Assembly (NCBI RefSeq): GCF_009604405.1
Contig: NZ_WEGK01000010.1
Span: forward strand, 1 to 64,000
DNA length: 64,000 bases
From: Nocardia macrotermitis
GTDB lineage: Bacteria; Actinomycetota; Actinomycetes; Mycobacteriales; Mycobacteriaceae
Direction: 5' to 3'
Of this stretch, positions 53,547-62,223 are shown piece by piece. The position numbers were made by a program, and so were the translations under genes. The notes under the pieces were generated by a model. That model saw only the letters and a program-made list of their open reading frames with translations. It was not told the origin of the DNA and ran no database searches. Each line of letters opens with the position of its first letter. The stretch's first letter is position 1.

Positions 53547-55022
53547 ATGCCGACCACCGAACCCACCCGCGGACCCGACACAGAGCTGCCGAGCGGCCTG
53601 CTCATCGGCGGCGACCGAGTCACCCGGACCGCCGCGGGCACCCACGAACACATCTACCCCGCCACCGGACGACCGAACGCGACGATCACGCTCGCCGGTC
53701 CCGCCGAAATGGATCTGGCGGTGGCATCCGGCCGCGAAGCGCAGCGCGAGTGGATGTCGTTCACCGTCGACCGCCGCCGCGATCTGCTGATCGATCTCGC
53801 GGATGCGGTGCGCGAGAACATGATTGCGCTGTCCGGACTGAACGTGCACGACTACGCGGTGCCGACGTCGTTGTCCGTCAACACGATTCTGCTCGAGCGG
53901 TTCCTACGGCACTTCGCCGGATACGTCGACAAACCGCACGGCCACATCACCCCGGCCGCCGGATCCACCGATCTCGACCTCATCGAGCGCGAGCCGTACG
54001 GGGTCGTCGGCGTGATCGCGCCGTGGAACGGTGCGCTGGTGGTCGCCGCGTCGTGCGTCGCCCCGGCGCTGGCCGCGGGGAACGCCGTCGTATTCAAGCC
54101 GTCGGTGCTCGCGCCGATGGCGGCGTTGCGATTCGGCGAACTGTGCGTCGCGGCCGGGCTGCCGCCCGGGCTGGTCAATGTCGTCCCCGCGCACGCCGAC
54201 GGCGGTGACGCGCTGGTCCGGCACCCCGGAATCCGCAAGATCCACTTCACTGGCGGCGGCGACACCGCACGCAGGATATTGACCAGTGCCGCAGTGAATC
54301 TCACGCCGGTGGTGGCCGAGCTGGGTGGCAAATCCGCCAACCTGATCTTCGCGGACGCCGACCTCGACGCGGCCGCGCAGCTCGCCGCCTATCAGGGGCC
54401 GATCGTGCAATCGGGGCAAAGCTGTGCCTGCGCGAGCCGGATTCTCGTGCACGAATCCATCTACGACGCGTTCCTGGCGAAGTTCATCCCGGTGGTGGAG
54501 GCCGCCACGATCGGTGATCCGCTCGATCCGACAGTCGTATTCGGGCCGGTGATCAGCGCGCGGGATGCCGATCGCATTGTCGGGGTGATCGATCGAGCCG
54601 TCGCGGAGCGGTCCGGCGAGCTGCTGACCGGCGGCAAGCGGCTCGGCGGCGAGCTGATCGAGGGGTACTACATCCAGCCGACCGTCTTCGGAAACGTCGA
54701 CAACACATCGGATCTGGCGCGGATCGAGACGTTCGGACCCGTCGTCTCGGTGCTGAAATTCCGCGACGAGGCCGAGGCGATCCGGATCGCCAACGACTCG
54801 CCCTACGGGTTGAACGCCTTCGTGCAGACCAACGACCTCACCCGTGCGCATCGGGTCGCGCGGCAACTGGAGGCCGGATCGGTCTGGATCAACCAGATCA
54901 GCGATATGTCACCGCAAGCGCCCTACGGCGGTTACAAGCAGAGCGGTTACGGTCGCACCGGCGGACTGGATGGGCTGTATGAATTCTTGCAGGTCAAGAG
55001 CATTCGCATCGCGATGAGCTGA
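53547..55022 (+). CDS. Aldehyde dehydrogenase
   Basis: 491 residues from ATG 53547. Cofactor-site Glu in VVAELGGKSANLIF, catalytic Cys in VQSGQSCACASRILV, N-site APWNGALVVAASCVAPALAAGNAVVFKPS, C-terminal SPQAPYGGYKQSGYGRTGG. Oxidises the aldehyde probably formed by the SDR enzymes to an acid. Last gene of the four-gene unit, eight bases after the CMD gene. Confidence 0.94.
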   Translation: MPTTEPTRGPDTELPSGLLIGGDRVTRTAAGTHEHIYPATGRPNATITLAGPAEMDLAVASGREAQREWMSFTVDRRRDLLIDLADAVRENMIALSGLNVHDYAVPTSLSVNTILLERFLRHFAGYVDKPHGHITPAAGSTDLDLIEREPYGVVGVIAPWNGALVVAASCVAPALAAGNAVVFKPSVLAPMAALRFGELCVAAGLPPGLVNVVPAHADGGDALVRHPGIRKIHFTGGGDTARRILTSAAVNLTPVVAELGGKSANLIFADADLDAAAQLAAYQGPIVQSGQSCACASRILVHESIYDAFLAKFIPVVEAATIGDPLDPTVVFGPVISARDADRIVGVIDRAVAERSGELLTGGKRLGGELIEGYYIQPTVFGNVDNTSDLARIETFGPVVSVLKFRDEAEAIRIANDSPYGLNAFVQTNDLTRAHRVARQLEAGSVWINQISDMSPQAPYGGYKQSGYGRTGGLDGLYEFLQVKSIRIAMS

Positions 55023-55088
55023 GCTGTCACCGATCAGTCTGCCCTGCGACATCTTTCGATACGATAGCGGCCGATACCGCTGGCGCGC

Positions 55089-55508
55089 TCAGTGTTCCGG
55101 CAGTAGAAGGTCGGCGAGTTCGTCCAGCAGTTCGGTCGCACGCCGGGCATCGGCCGAGTTGCCGAGCGCATCGATCAGCGCCTCACCCAGCAGAGGTTCG
55201 GTGCGGCGGGCGATCGCCTTGAACAGCACGTCGGTCGGATAGACCAGGGTGCGCCGCCGATCGGTCGCATCGACCTCGGTGGCCAACAGCGCGCGCTCGG
55301 TCAGCCGCGCGACGCACTCGGAGATGTGCCCCTGCGAGAACCCGGTCCGATCGGTGATCTCCCGCACCGAACTGCCCGGATGGTCGATCACATCGGCCAT
55401 GACGGCGACCTCGCCCTCGGGAACCGGTTCGTCGGCGGAGTCGAGCCCGGCCTGACGCGCCAGCTCGATCAGATGCCTGCCCAGTCGGTGAAGTCGCCTG
55501 CCGTCCAT
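55089..55508 (-). CDS. MarR-family regulator
   Basis: 139 residues from ATG 55508. Winged HTH: VADVIDHPGSSVREITDRTGFSQGHISECVARLTERALLATEVDATDRRRTLVYPT (read as MADVIDHPGSS at its start), including the DxRR-type wing. Divergent from a secreted-protein gene with two operator copies in between. Confidence 0.86.
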   Translation of the reverse strand: MDGRRLHRLGRHLIELARQAGLDSADEPVPEGEVAVMADVIDHPGSSVREITDRTGFSQGHISECVARLTERALLATEVDATDRRRTLVYPTDVLFKAIARRTEPLLGEALIDALGNSADARRATELLDELADLLLPEH

Positions 55509-55530
55509 ACCGCCAGGATAGCCCCGGGAT

Positions 55531-55576
55531 TCCATCGGTACCATTGGACTTGTCCAGATCCATCGGTACCAATGGA
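55531..55576. promoter_or_regulatory. Twin MarR-type operators
   Basis: Two 18-bp near-palindromes TCCAT(C/T)GGTACC(A/G)ATGGA-like: 55531-55548 (ending CCATTGGA) and 55559-55576 (ending CCAATGGA), starts 28 bases apart. They begin 22 bases upstream of the marR start and face the secreted-protein gene. Confidence 0.72.
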
Positions 55577-55674
55577 TTTTCCGAAAACGCTCACACGGAC
55601 AAGGCGGCTGGCTATCGTCTTGCGAGAACGTCATTACCCCATCGAGGGCATGCGTTATCAGAGGTAGGTGCTCC

Positions 55675-57555
55675 ATGGGCTCTGCGGCCCGAACCCGTCC
55701 CGCCCGGCGACGGTGGCGTATCGCCGTCGTCCCGATCGCACTAGCGACGATCGGCTCGTTCCTGGCACCGGTATCAGCGGCGCCACCGTCCCCGAGCGTC
55801 ATCACGGCCGACCCGTCCGAGCAGTTGCACGACAGATTCACCCTCGCCGAACTGCCCGCACCCCCGACCGCGCCGTCCACCGACGCGGGCTCGTGCACGC
55901 ACACGATCAACCCGCACGACACCGGATGCCTCCGCCCGGCCTGGGGCGCACTCGGCGCGGTCGGCGCCTACTACCCGTCGAGCGACTACATGCTGATCGG
56001 CGCACAGTTCGCGGGCGCGCCGACCTCTGGCCCGACCAGCGGCTACACCGGCTCGCAGGTACTGCTCGTGCACACCGACGGCAAAACCTTCCCCAACGGC
56101 GACCCGTGGAAATGCCTGACCTGCGGTGTCGCCTATCCGGCGAATTTCGGCAGCGCCAGCGGGAACAACACCTTCACCTACCCGATCAACGGCTTCCACG
56201 ACGGCAAACGCGCACTCGCCGGATCGGCCGTGATCGATTGCGGCAGTTATCAATTCGCCGATCCGCGCTGCACGCCCGCACAGCTGCGCGCCTACCCGCT
56301 GTACTGGGACAACGGCACCGGCAAACCCGGACAGCTCCGGGAAGCGCGGTTGAATCCGGACGATCGGCACATCGGTTTCAGCTATCTGATCACCTCCGCG
56401 ACACAGTTCGACGAGTACTCGTTCGCGGGCACCCTCGGCTTCGATCCGGCGAACAGCCGCTACGACATCGGCGGCGTGCGCGTCCTGTACAACCCCGCTC
56501 CGGCGTATCAGCCGTACACGGTCGAATCCGGTAACCGCCTGCGCTTCAACCCGGCGGGAATGATCGGCGAATTCCGCGGCTGGACCGCCGACGGCCGATC
56601 CGCGCTCGGCATCCAGAGCTACGAGTCGGACAATATCGACGCCTGGGCCACCGACAACGTCACCGGCCGCTCGCGCCTGCTCACCCGGCACGCGATGTAC
56701 ACCGACCCCATGGCCGCATCCCCGGACGGCAGACATCTACTCTCCGAACAACTTCTGGGCTCGGGCCGGATGGATTTCCTCGGCGGCATGCAGGGCGTAC
56801 CGCCGCTCACCGATCAGGCGGGCACCACCGGACACGTCTCGGGCCTGCACGACAATGTGAACCGCCGCTTCTTCCTGCCCCACCTGGTCGATCCGACCAC
56901 CGGCCGCAGCGAACAGCTCGAACCCGACGGCAACTGGAACACCGCCGCGGATCCGGCCTGGCTCGCCGACAGCAGCGCCGCGGTCTGGGCGGAGAATCTC
57001 GCCTGCGGAGCGAATCCGACCCCGCACACCTGCGCCGATTCCACCGAACCGGGCGGCCGCAACAGCCGCGTCATGATCGCGCGTTTCCCCGGATTCGGGC
57101 CGACCCCGCCGCCGTCGGTGCCGACCGCACCCGATACGACCTGGGGTCTGCCCTATCAGCCCGGCCAGGCGATCCCGGCCCGCCCGCACCTGGCCGCCGG
57201 GAGCTACACGGTGCGGGGCTCGGCGAGCGGTACGGCCGAGGTCGTGGTCACCGAGAACTCCTCGAAATCTCTCGTGATGACTCTCGCGGTCACCTATTCC
57301 GACTTCAGCGATACCCCGGGCGTTGTGCTGAACGGCACCGAAAGCGTTGTGCGCGAATCTGATTCCGCGATCTCGGCAATGACATTGCACGAGAACCTCC
57401 GCATGACCGGACGACATCGGGGCACCAAACAAACCAGCGAACCCAACGGCTTCACCATGTCCCCGGCGTTGCTACAGAGCAACTTCCAAGTCACCGGCAC
57501 CTTGACCATCACTATCGACGGCCACACTTACACTCAGCCCGCCAACGGCACATGA
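55675..57555 (+). CDS. Secreted protein of unknown function, beta-propeller-like
   Basis: 626 residues. Signal peptide RRRWRIAVVPIALATIGSFLAPVSA; the mature part has repeated blades with sequence such as ARLNPDDRHIGFSYL, PDGRHLLSEQLLGSGRMDF and DPAWLADSSAAVWAENLACG, as in TolB/WD40-like propellers. Cysteine pairs suggest disulfides. The last 130 residues form a separate beta domain. No catalytic motif recognised. Probably controlled by the divergent MarR. Confidence 0.68.
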   Translation: MGSAARTRPARRRWRIAVVPIALATIGSFLAPVSAAPPSPSVITADPSEQLHDRFTLAELPAPPTAPSTDAGSCTHTINPHDTGCLRPAWGALGAVGAYYPSSDYMLIGAQFAGAPTSGPTSGYTGSQVLLVHTDGKTFPNGDPWKCLTCGVAYPANFGSASGNNTFTYPINGFHDGKRALAGSAVIDCGSYQFADPRCTPAQLRAYPLYWDNGTGKPGQLREARLNPDDRHIGFSYLITSATQFDEYSFAGTLGFDPANSRYDIGGVRVLYNPAPAYQPYTVESGNRLRFNPAGMIGEFRGWTADGRSALGIQSYESDNIDAWATDNVTGRSRLLTRHAMYTDPMAASPDGRHLLSEQLLGSGRMDFLGGMQGVPPLTDQAGTTGHVSGLHDNVNRRFFLPHLVDPTTGRSEQLEPDGNWNTAADPAWLADSSAAVWAENLACGANPTPHTCADSTEPGGRNSRVMIARFPGFGPTPPPSVPTAPDTTWGLPYQPGQAIPARPHLAAGSYTVRGSASGTAEVVVTENSSKSLVMTLAVTYSDFSDTPGVVLNGTESVVRESDSAISAMTLHENLRMTGRHRGTKQTSEPNGFTMSPALLQSNFQVTGTLTITIDGHTYTQPANGT

Positions 57556-57624
57556 TCACGACGCCTATCGGTCCGACGGCTACGCATGTCCACGTCGTCG
57601 GACCAGGAAGCCGTGCCCAGCCGA

Positions 57625-57825
57625 GTGCCCACCCATCGGCCTCGGTCGTGGCGCGTTCGGCCGCCGCCCCGGGACCCGATGGTCTCGGTTCGGTGGTACG
57701 GCCGACGTCTCCGGTCCAAGTGCCCAACCATCGGCTTCGGCCATGCCGCGTTCGGCCGCCGCCGGACCAGCCGGTCTCGATGATCTCGGTTCGGTGGTAC
57801 GGCCGACGTCTCGGGTCCAGCGGAA
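57625..57825. repeat. Imperfect tandem repeat, about 95 bp, two copies
   Basis: Unit 1 begins at 57625 (GTGCCCACCCATCGGCCTCG), unit 2 at 57720 (GTGCCCAACCATCGGCTTCG). Both contain GCGTTCGGCCGCCGCC and TCTCGGTTCGGTGGTACGG, then CCGACGTCTC-GGTCCA. Unit 2 carries a few extra bases. On the minus strand each reads DVGRTTEPR...ADGWALG, so the repeat may derive from coding sequence. Confidence 0.75.
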
Positions 57826-57876
57826 CAACGCACCGCCGACGTCCGCAATCATCTGGAACGCACTCCTACACCATCA

Positions 57877-57914
57877 TAGAGATTGATACTCTCTAGAGTG
57901 AGAATTATATTCTC
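57877..57914. promoter_or_regulatory. Two adjacent palindromes before the XdhC-like gene
   Basis: TAGAGA-TTGATAC-TCTCTA and GAGAA-TTATA-TTCTC are separated by four bases, 27 bases upstream of ATG 57941. Their shared GAGA half-site suggests cooperative binding of one repressor. Confidence 0.5.
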
Positions 57915-57940
57915 GACGCCGCGGCTCCGAGAGGTGGATC

Positions 57941-59017
57941 ATGCGGGAATTGTGGGTCGAGCTGAGGGAATGGCACGCCCTGCGGATGACGTATGCCCTG
58001 GCGACGATCGTCGAAGTCACCGGTAGTGCGCCGCGCTCGCCTGGCGCGAGCATGGCCGTCGCCGCGAACGGGACTGTCATCGGGAGCATTTCGGGTGGTT
58101 GCGTCGAGGGTGCCGTGTACGACCTGTGCCTGGAGGTGCTCGGCTCGGGCATTCCGGCCCGAGAGACGTTCGGCTACAACGATTCCGACGCATTCACCGT
58201 CGGACTCACCTGCGGCGGCGATCTACAGGTCTTCGTGCACCGGGTCACCCCCGGGCAATACCCGGCCATCGAATCCGCACTGTCGACCACGACTCCGGCG
58301 GCGCTGATCCGCGACCTGCGAACCGGTGAGATCGGCGTCGTCGGACCACCCGACGCCCCCGGCACACCATTCGAGCACGCCGTCGCCGAGCACGCGGCGG
58401 CCATGCTCGACTCCGCCCTCACCGGCATCCGGCACATCGGCTGCGACGGCGCGCAGCACACGGTGTTCATCGAATCACTCACCACACCGCCGCGCCTGAT
58501 CATCTGCGGCGCAACCGATTTCAGCGCGGCACTGTGCCGGGCCGGACGCGGACTGGGTTACCGGGTGACCCTGTGCGACGCCCGCCCGGTCTTCACCACC
58601 CGCGGCCGATTCCCCGACGCCGACGAGGTGGTCGTGGACTGGCCGCACCGCTACCTCGCCCGCACCGACACCGATACCCGCACCGCGGTGTGCGTCCTGT
58701 CGCACGACCCGAAATTCGACATCCCCGCCCTGCGCCTGGCGCTGCGGCTGCCGGTCGAATACGTGGGCGCGATGGGTTCGCGGCGCACCGACGCCGAACG
58801 CCGATCACGTTTGCGCGCAGCGGGTCTCACCGAATCCGAGCTGTCCCGCCTGCACTCCCCCATCGGCCTGCAACTGGGCGGCCGCACCCCGGACGAGGTG
58901 GCCATCGCCATCGGCGCCGAACTCGTGGCCGTGCGTCACGGCGGCTCGACGCGCCCCCTGTCCGACACCGAACAACCCATCCACACCACACCGGGCCCGC
59001 AACCCACGCCCGCGTAG
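57941..59017 (+). CDS. XdhC/CoxI-family protein
   Basis: 358 residues. N-terminal domain: VTGSAPRSPGASMAVAANG, GSISGGCVEGAVYD, TCGGDLQVFVH. C-terminal Rossmann part: LIICGATDFSAALCRAGRGLGYRVTLCDARPVF and VGAMGSRRTDAERR. These proteins handle the molybdenum cofactor for xanthine/CO-dehydrogenase-type enzymes (sulfuration, delivery). No molybdoenzyme is in the window. Confidence 0.9.
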   Translation: MRELWVELREWHALRMTYALATIVEVTGSAPRSPGASMAVAANGTVIGSISGGCVEGAVYDLCLEVLGSGIPARETFGYNDSDAFTVGLTCGGDLQVFVHRVTPGQYPAIESALSTTTPAALIRDLRTGEIGVVGPPDAPGTPFEHAVAEHAAAMLDSALTGIRHIGCDGAQHTVFIESLTTPPRLIICGATDFSAALCRAGRGLGYRVTLCDARPVFTTRGRFPDADEVVVDWPHRYLARTDTDTRTAVCVLSHDPKFDIPALRLALRLPVEYVGAMGSRRTDAERRSRLRAAGLTESELSRLHSPIGLQLGGRTPDEVAIAIGAELVAVRHGGSTRPLSDTEQPIHTTPGPQPTPA

Positions 59018-59032
59018 CCCCGCGAAAGTCGT

Positions 59033-59599
59033 TCAGTCGCGCCAGGTTCCGATGCTGTCGAGCAGCCGGTCGATCAGATCGTCGGCCACAGTGCCCTGCT
59101 GCATCGTCGTGCGATAGACGATCGGCCCGACCAGCATCGCCGCCACATCCACCGCGCTGATCTCGGTCTCCAGCTCGCCGCTCGCGACCGCCGACCGGGT
59201 GGCGACCAGGATCCGTTCGATGATGGTCCGCACCGATTCGGCCTGGCGATGCGCGATGGCCGGATCCCACAGCGCCGAATGCGCCAGCGTGAGCGCCATC
59301 GCCGCGACGGCCCGCACCTCGAGTTCGTCGGCCATCTGCCGCAACTGCCGGTGCAGCCAGGTCCGGATGGGCGCGCTGGGATCCTTGAACAGCGGCAGGT
59401 CGGCGCCGCCCATCGCATCGAGCAGCAACTGGTCCGGCTGCGGCCAGTGCCGGTACGCGGTCGCCCGGCCCACCCCGGCCTCCTGCGCCACACGCTGATG
59501 AGTGATCGCCCCCGGACCCTCGCGCACCAGCAGCTGCCGGGCCGCGGCGAGCATCGCGTCCCGGCTGCGCGCCGCTCGCGGATCCGTCGAATTACTCAC
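59033..59599 (-). CDS. TetR-family regulator
   Basis: 188 residues from GTG 59599. HTH: RSRDAMLAAARQLLVREGPGAITHQRVAQEAGVGRATAYRHWPQPDQLLL. Divergent from the hydrolase/MBL/monooxygenase operon, with two similar dyads between. Likely repressor of that operon. Confidence 0.86.
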   Translation of the reverse strand: MSNSTDPRAARSRDAMLAAARQLLVREGPGAITHQRVAQEAGVGRATAYRHWPQPDQLLLDAMGGADLPLFKDPSAPIRTWLHRQLRQMADELEVRAVAAMALTLAHSALWDPAIAHRQAESVRTIIERILVATRSAVASGELETEISAVDVAAMLVGPIVYRTTMQQGTVADDLIDRLLDSIGTWRD

Positions 59600-59698
59600 T
59601 GTCGCATGGTACGAGGCGCTCGCCCGCATACCGTCGCACGCCCGTGCGGCCGCGGCGGCGGCCCGCTGTCCGGCTCATGATCACCCACCTCCGAGATT

Positions 59699-59769
59699 CT
59701 ATGAGACATGTTGACTCATAGATAGTGTCCGTGGCAGCATACAACTGTGAGACAGGATGTATCACAGTT
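59699..59769. promoter_or_regulatory. Two related operators upstream of the hydrolase operon
   Basis: Dyad 1: CTATGAG-N9-CTCATAG (59699-59721). Dyad 2: AACTGTGA-N11-TCACAGTT (59743-59769). Both share the core TGAGACA-N3-TG-N2-TCA. They lie between the TetR gene and the hydrolase gene. Confidence 0.68.
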
Positions 59770-59805
59770 ACGGCATCCGACACGGTTCCCCCACGGACAG
59801 AAGGC

Positions 59806-60606
59806 ATGATGAGCACTCCGATCCCCGCCGGAATCCTCCGGCCCACCCGCACCGAAACCCTTCACGTCGGCACCCCCGGCCCCATCGAGATCACCCTCGA
59901 GGACCGCGACCGCAGTCGGCCCTACCTGCTACTGCACGGCGGCGGCGGTGTCGCCACGATGACCGGCTTCGCCGATCTCCTGGCCGAACGCACCCACTCC
60001 CGCGTACTGCTGCCCATCCATCCGGGCTTCGGCGGCACCCCGAAGGCAACCGAGCTGACCGGCGTCGCCGCACTGGCGGCGGCCTACGTCGCGATGCTCG
60101 AGCAGCTCGACCTCATGGACGTCACCGTGGTCGGCAACTCCTTCGGCGGCTGGCTGGCCGCCGAGATCGCCCTGCACGAGAGCCCCCGCGTCAGCGGCGC
60201 GGTGATCATCGACGGAATCGGCATCGAGGTCCCCGGCCACCCGCTCACCGATGTCAGCGGCCTGTCGCGCGCCGAACTGCTCGCGCACTCGTACCACGAT
60301 CCGCGCAAGGCACCGGTGCCGCCGAGCAATGGCGACACCGGCCCGAGCCCGGATGTGCGGGCGCTGATCGGCTACACCGGCCCGGCCATGTCCGACCCCG
60401 CCCTCGCCGAACGCCTCGGCGAGCTGGATCTGCCCGTCCACGTGCTGTGGGGCGAGAGCGACCGGATCGCCGACGCGGAATACGGCAAGGCGTACGCCGC
60501 GGCGATCCACGGTTCGACCTTCACCGTGCTGCCCCGCACCGGCCACCTGCCGCAGATCGAGACGCCCGAGGAACTGCTCGGAGCCATGCTCGACCTCGGT
60601 CAGTGA
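59806..60606 (+). CDS. Alpha/beta hydrolase
   Basis: 266 residues. Oxyanion loop LLLHGGGGVATMTGF, nucleophile elbow VVGNSFGGWLAAE (Ser), acid in LWGESDRIADAEYG, His in PRTGHLPQIETPEE. ATG 59806 and ATG 59809 are adjacent; AGAAGG suits the second slightly better. First gene of a TetR-controlled three-gene unit. Confidence 0.88.
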   Translation: MMSTPIPAGILRPTRTETLHVGTPGPIEITLEDRDRSRPYLLLHGGGGVATMTGFADLLAERTHSRVLLPIHPGFGGTPKATELTGVAALAAAYVAMLEQLDLMDVTVVGNSFGGWLAAEIALHESPRVSGAVIIDGIGIEVPGHPLTDVSGLSRAELLAHSYHDPRKAPVPPSNGDTGPSPDVRALIGYTGPAMSDPALAERLGELDLPVHVLWGESDRIADAEYGKAYAAAIHGSTFTVLPRTGHLPQIETPEELLGAMLDLGQ

Positions 60607-60650
60607 CACCCCAAGACCGACGAAACCCGAAGACACCCGAGGAGATCCCC

Positions 60651-61406
60651 ATGACCACCCCCTTGACCGTGACCCGGATCGGGCACGCCTGCCAGCTGAT
60701 CGAGATCGACGGCATCCGCGTCCTCACCGATCCGTGGTTCACCCAGACCGCGACCTACTACCAGGGCGAACCGCTCGCCACGACCATCGCCGGTCTGGGG
60801 CGTATCGACGCGCTGGTGATCAGCCACGAGCACTACGACCACTGCGACCTGGACGGCCTCGTCGCCGGCGGCTTCGACCTGAACGTCCCGCTGATCGGGC
60901 CGGGCACCGTCACGAAACTGGCCCGCGAGAAGGGCTTTCGCAAGCTGCACACCATCGAGGCGTGGGAGTCGACCACCCTCGGCGGGCTCACCGTCACCGC
61001 GACGCCCGGCCAGCACGGCGTACACGAGGTCACCTTCGTCATCCAGGCCGGTGGCCGCACCGTCTTCTTCGGCGGTGACTCGCTGCGCGTCCCGGAACTG
61101 GACATCATCCCGGAGCGTTTCGGTCGCGTGGACCTGGCCATTCTGCCGACGAACGGGTTGTGCGTCCGGCCGCTGAACATGCGTCAGGTCGTCATGAACG
61201 CCCAGGAAGCCGCGGAACTGACCGCCGCCCTCGCGCCGACCATGGCGATCCCGCACCACTACGCGTTCCACAGCGGCCGGCTCGGCGACCGGATGATCAC
61301 CAAGGGCGATCAGGATCCCCGCCACTACGCCGACGCGGTCGCCCGGATGGCACCCGACGTCGAGGTCCGGATGGTGCTGCCCGGAATCGCGGTGAACGTC
61401 CCGTGA
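60651..61406 (+). CDS. MBL-fold metallohydrolase (UlaG/RomA-like)
   Basis: 251 residues. Metal motif VISHEHYDHCD, later TPGQHGVHEVTFVIQ, FFGGDSLRVPELD and IPHHYAFHSG. Resembles the L-ascorbate-6-phosphate-lactonase/UlaG-like branch of the fold. RBS GAGGAG precedes ATG 60651. Overlaps the next gene by GTGA. Confidence 0.87.
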   Translation: MTTPLTVTRIGHACQLIEIDGIRVLTDPWFTQTATYYQGEPLATTIAGLGRIDALVISHEHYDHCDLDGLVAGGFDLNVPLIGPGTVTKLAREKGFRKLHTIEAWESTTLGGLTVTATPGQHGVHEVTFVIQAGGRTVFFGGDSLRVPELDIIPERFGRVDLAILPTNGLCVRPLNMRQVVMNAQEAAELTAALAPTMAIPHHYAFHSGRLGDRMITKGDQDPRHYADAVARMAPDVEVRMVLPGIAVNVP

Positions 61407-61774
61407 GCACTCCGACCGGCACCGATCCGCGCTTCACTCCCGAGATCGGCGACGACCTGCCGCCCGGCGAACGTCCGATGATCGCCGTCGTCCGGGCGAT
61501 TCCCGGACACGAGGAGCAACTCGCCGCGGCCGTGGTGATCCTGGCGGCCGCCGTCCGGCGCGAACCGGGCTGCGTCGAATTCCGCACCTTCCGCGAGGCG
61601 GCGAATCCGGGCGTCTTCCATCTCTACGAGATCTACACCGGCACCGAGGCGTTCCGCACCCACCTCACCACCGCACATGTGGCACATTTCTTCACCGAAC
61701 TCGCCCGGCACAGCACGACCGACGCCAAGTCGCTGGTGCAGCTCGTCGAATTGCCCACGGCCGAAGAACACTGA
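61403..61774 (+). CDS. ABM-domain (YgiN-like) quinol monooxygenase
   Basis: 123 residues from GTG 61403, coupled to the MBL gene. The dimeric alpha+beta barrel motif is RREPGCVEFRTFREAANPGVFHLYEIYTGTEAFRTHLTTAHVAHFF. Such proteins oxidise quinols or aromatic polyketides without cofactor. With the hydrolase and MBL enzyme it may form a small detoxification route; that is inference. Confidence 0.86.
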   Translation: MSTPTGTDPRFTPEIGDDLPPGERPMIAVVRAIPGHEEQLAAAVVILAAAVRREPGCVEFRTFREAANPGVFHLYEIYTGTEAFRTHLTTAHVAHFFTELARHSTTDAKSLVQLVELPTAEEH

Positions 61775-61843
61775 GCCACAACCTGATCCGCGCCGAACGT
61801 GGTGTCATGGAAGGAGAGGTTTCCAGTCGCGGAGGGGCAGATC

Positions 61844-62134
61844 ATGTGTGAGCAGATTTACCGGGAGCGGGCGCATCTGGTGGCGCACCTCGCCGCCATC
61901 TATCCCAGTGTGCGGGTCACCGACCCCGAGGAGCCGGATGCGCCCACCGTCGTCACCGTCTGGCTGCCGACGGGTCCGGCGGGGTGGCACATCCGGCCCG
62001 GCGATCTTCCCCTTTTCGATCACGTCCCACCGGGCGAGAACCACTACGACGGGTACAGCACCGAGGAGAAATACCGTCGGCTCGATGCGGCGACCGCGCA
62101 GCTCGCGCAGGAGCGGAACGGCCCGGCCCGCTGA
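61844..62134 (+). CDS. Hypothetical protein, 96 aa
   Basis: From ATG 61844 (a start at 61799 would add 15 residues). Acidic and Pro-rich, with VTVWLPTGPAGWHIRPGDLPLFDHVP and a C-terminal helix STEEKYRRLDAATAQLAQE. Family unknown; good codon bias. RBS GGAGGGG precedes 61844. Confidence 0.62.
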   Translation: MCEQIYRERAHLVAHLAAIYPSVRVTDPEEPDAPTVVTVWLPTGPAGWHIRPGDLPLFDHVPPGENHYDGYSTEEKYRRLDAATAQLAQERNGPAR

Positions 62135-62223
62135 TTCTTTGCCATGGAATTACCGTTTCTTTCCGATGAATCGGGTAATGACGAATCGGACCATATGGAA
62201 CAAGCGACCGGCAGGTTCGGTAA

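Larger units (their letters stand above)
57556..57940. other. Intergenic region with tandem repeat and paired palindromes
   Basis: No gene. The left half holds a 95-bp tandem repeat (listed separately). The right end holds TAGAGA-N7-TCTCTA (57877-57895) and GAGAA-N5-TTCTC (57900-57914), close to the XdhC-like start, and AT-rich promoter-like sequence. Confidence 0.65.
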
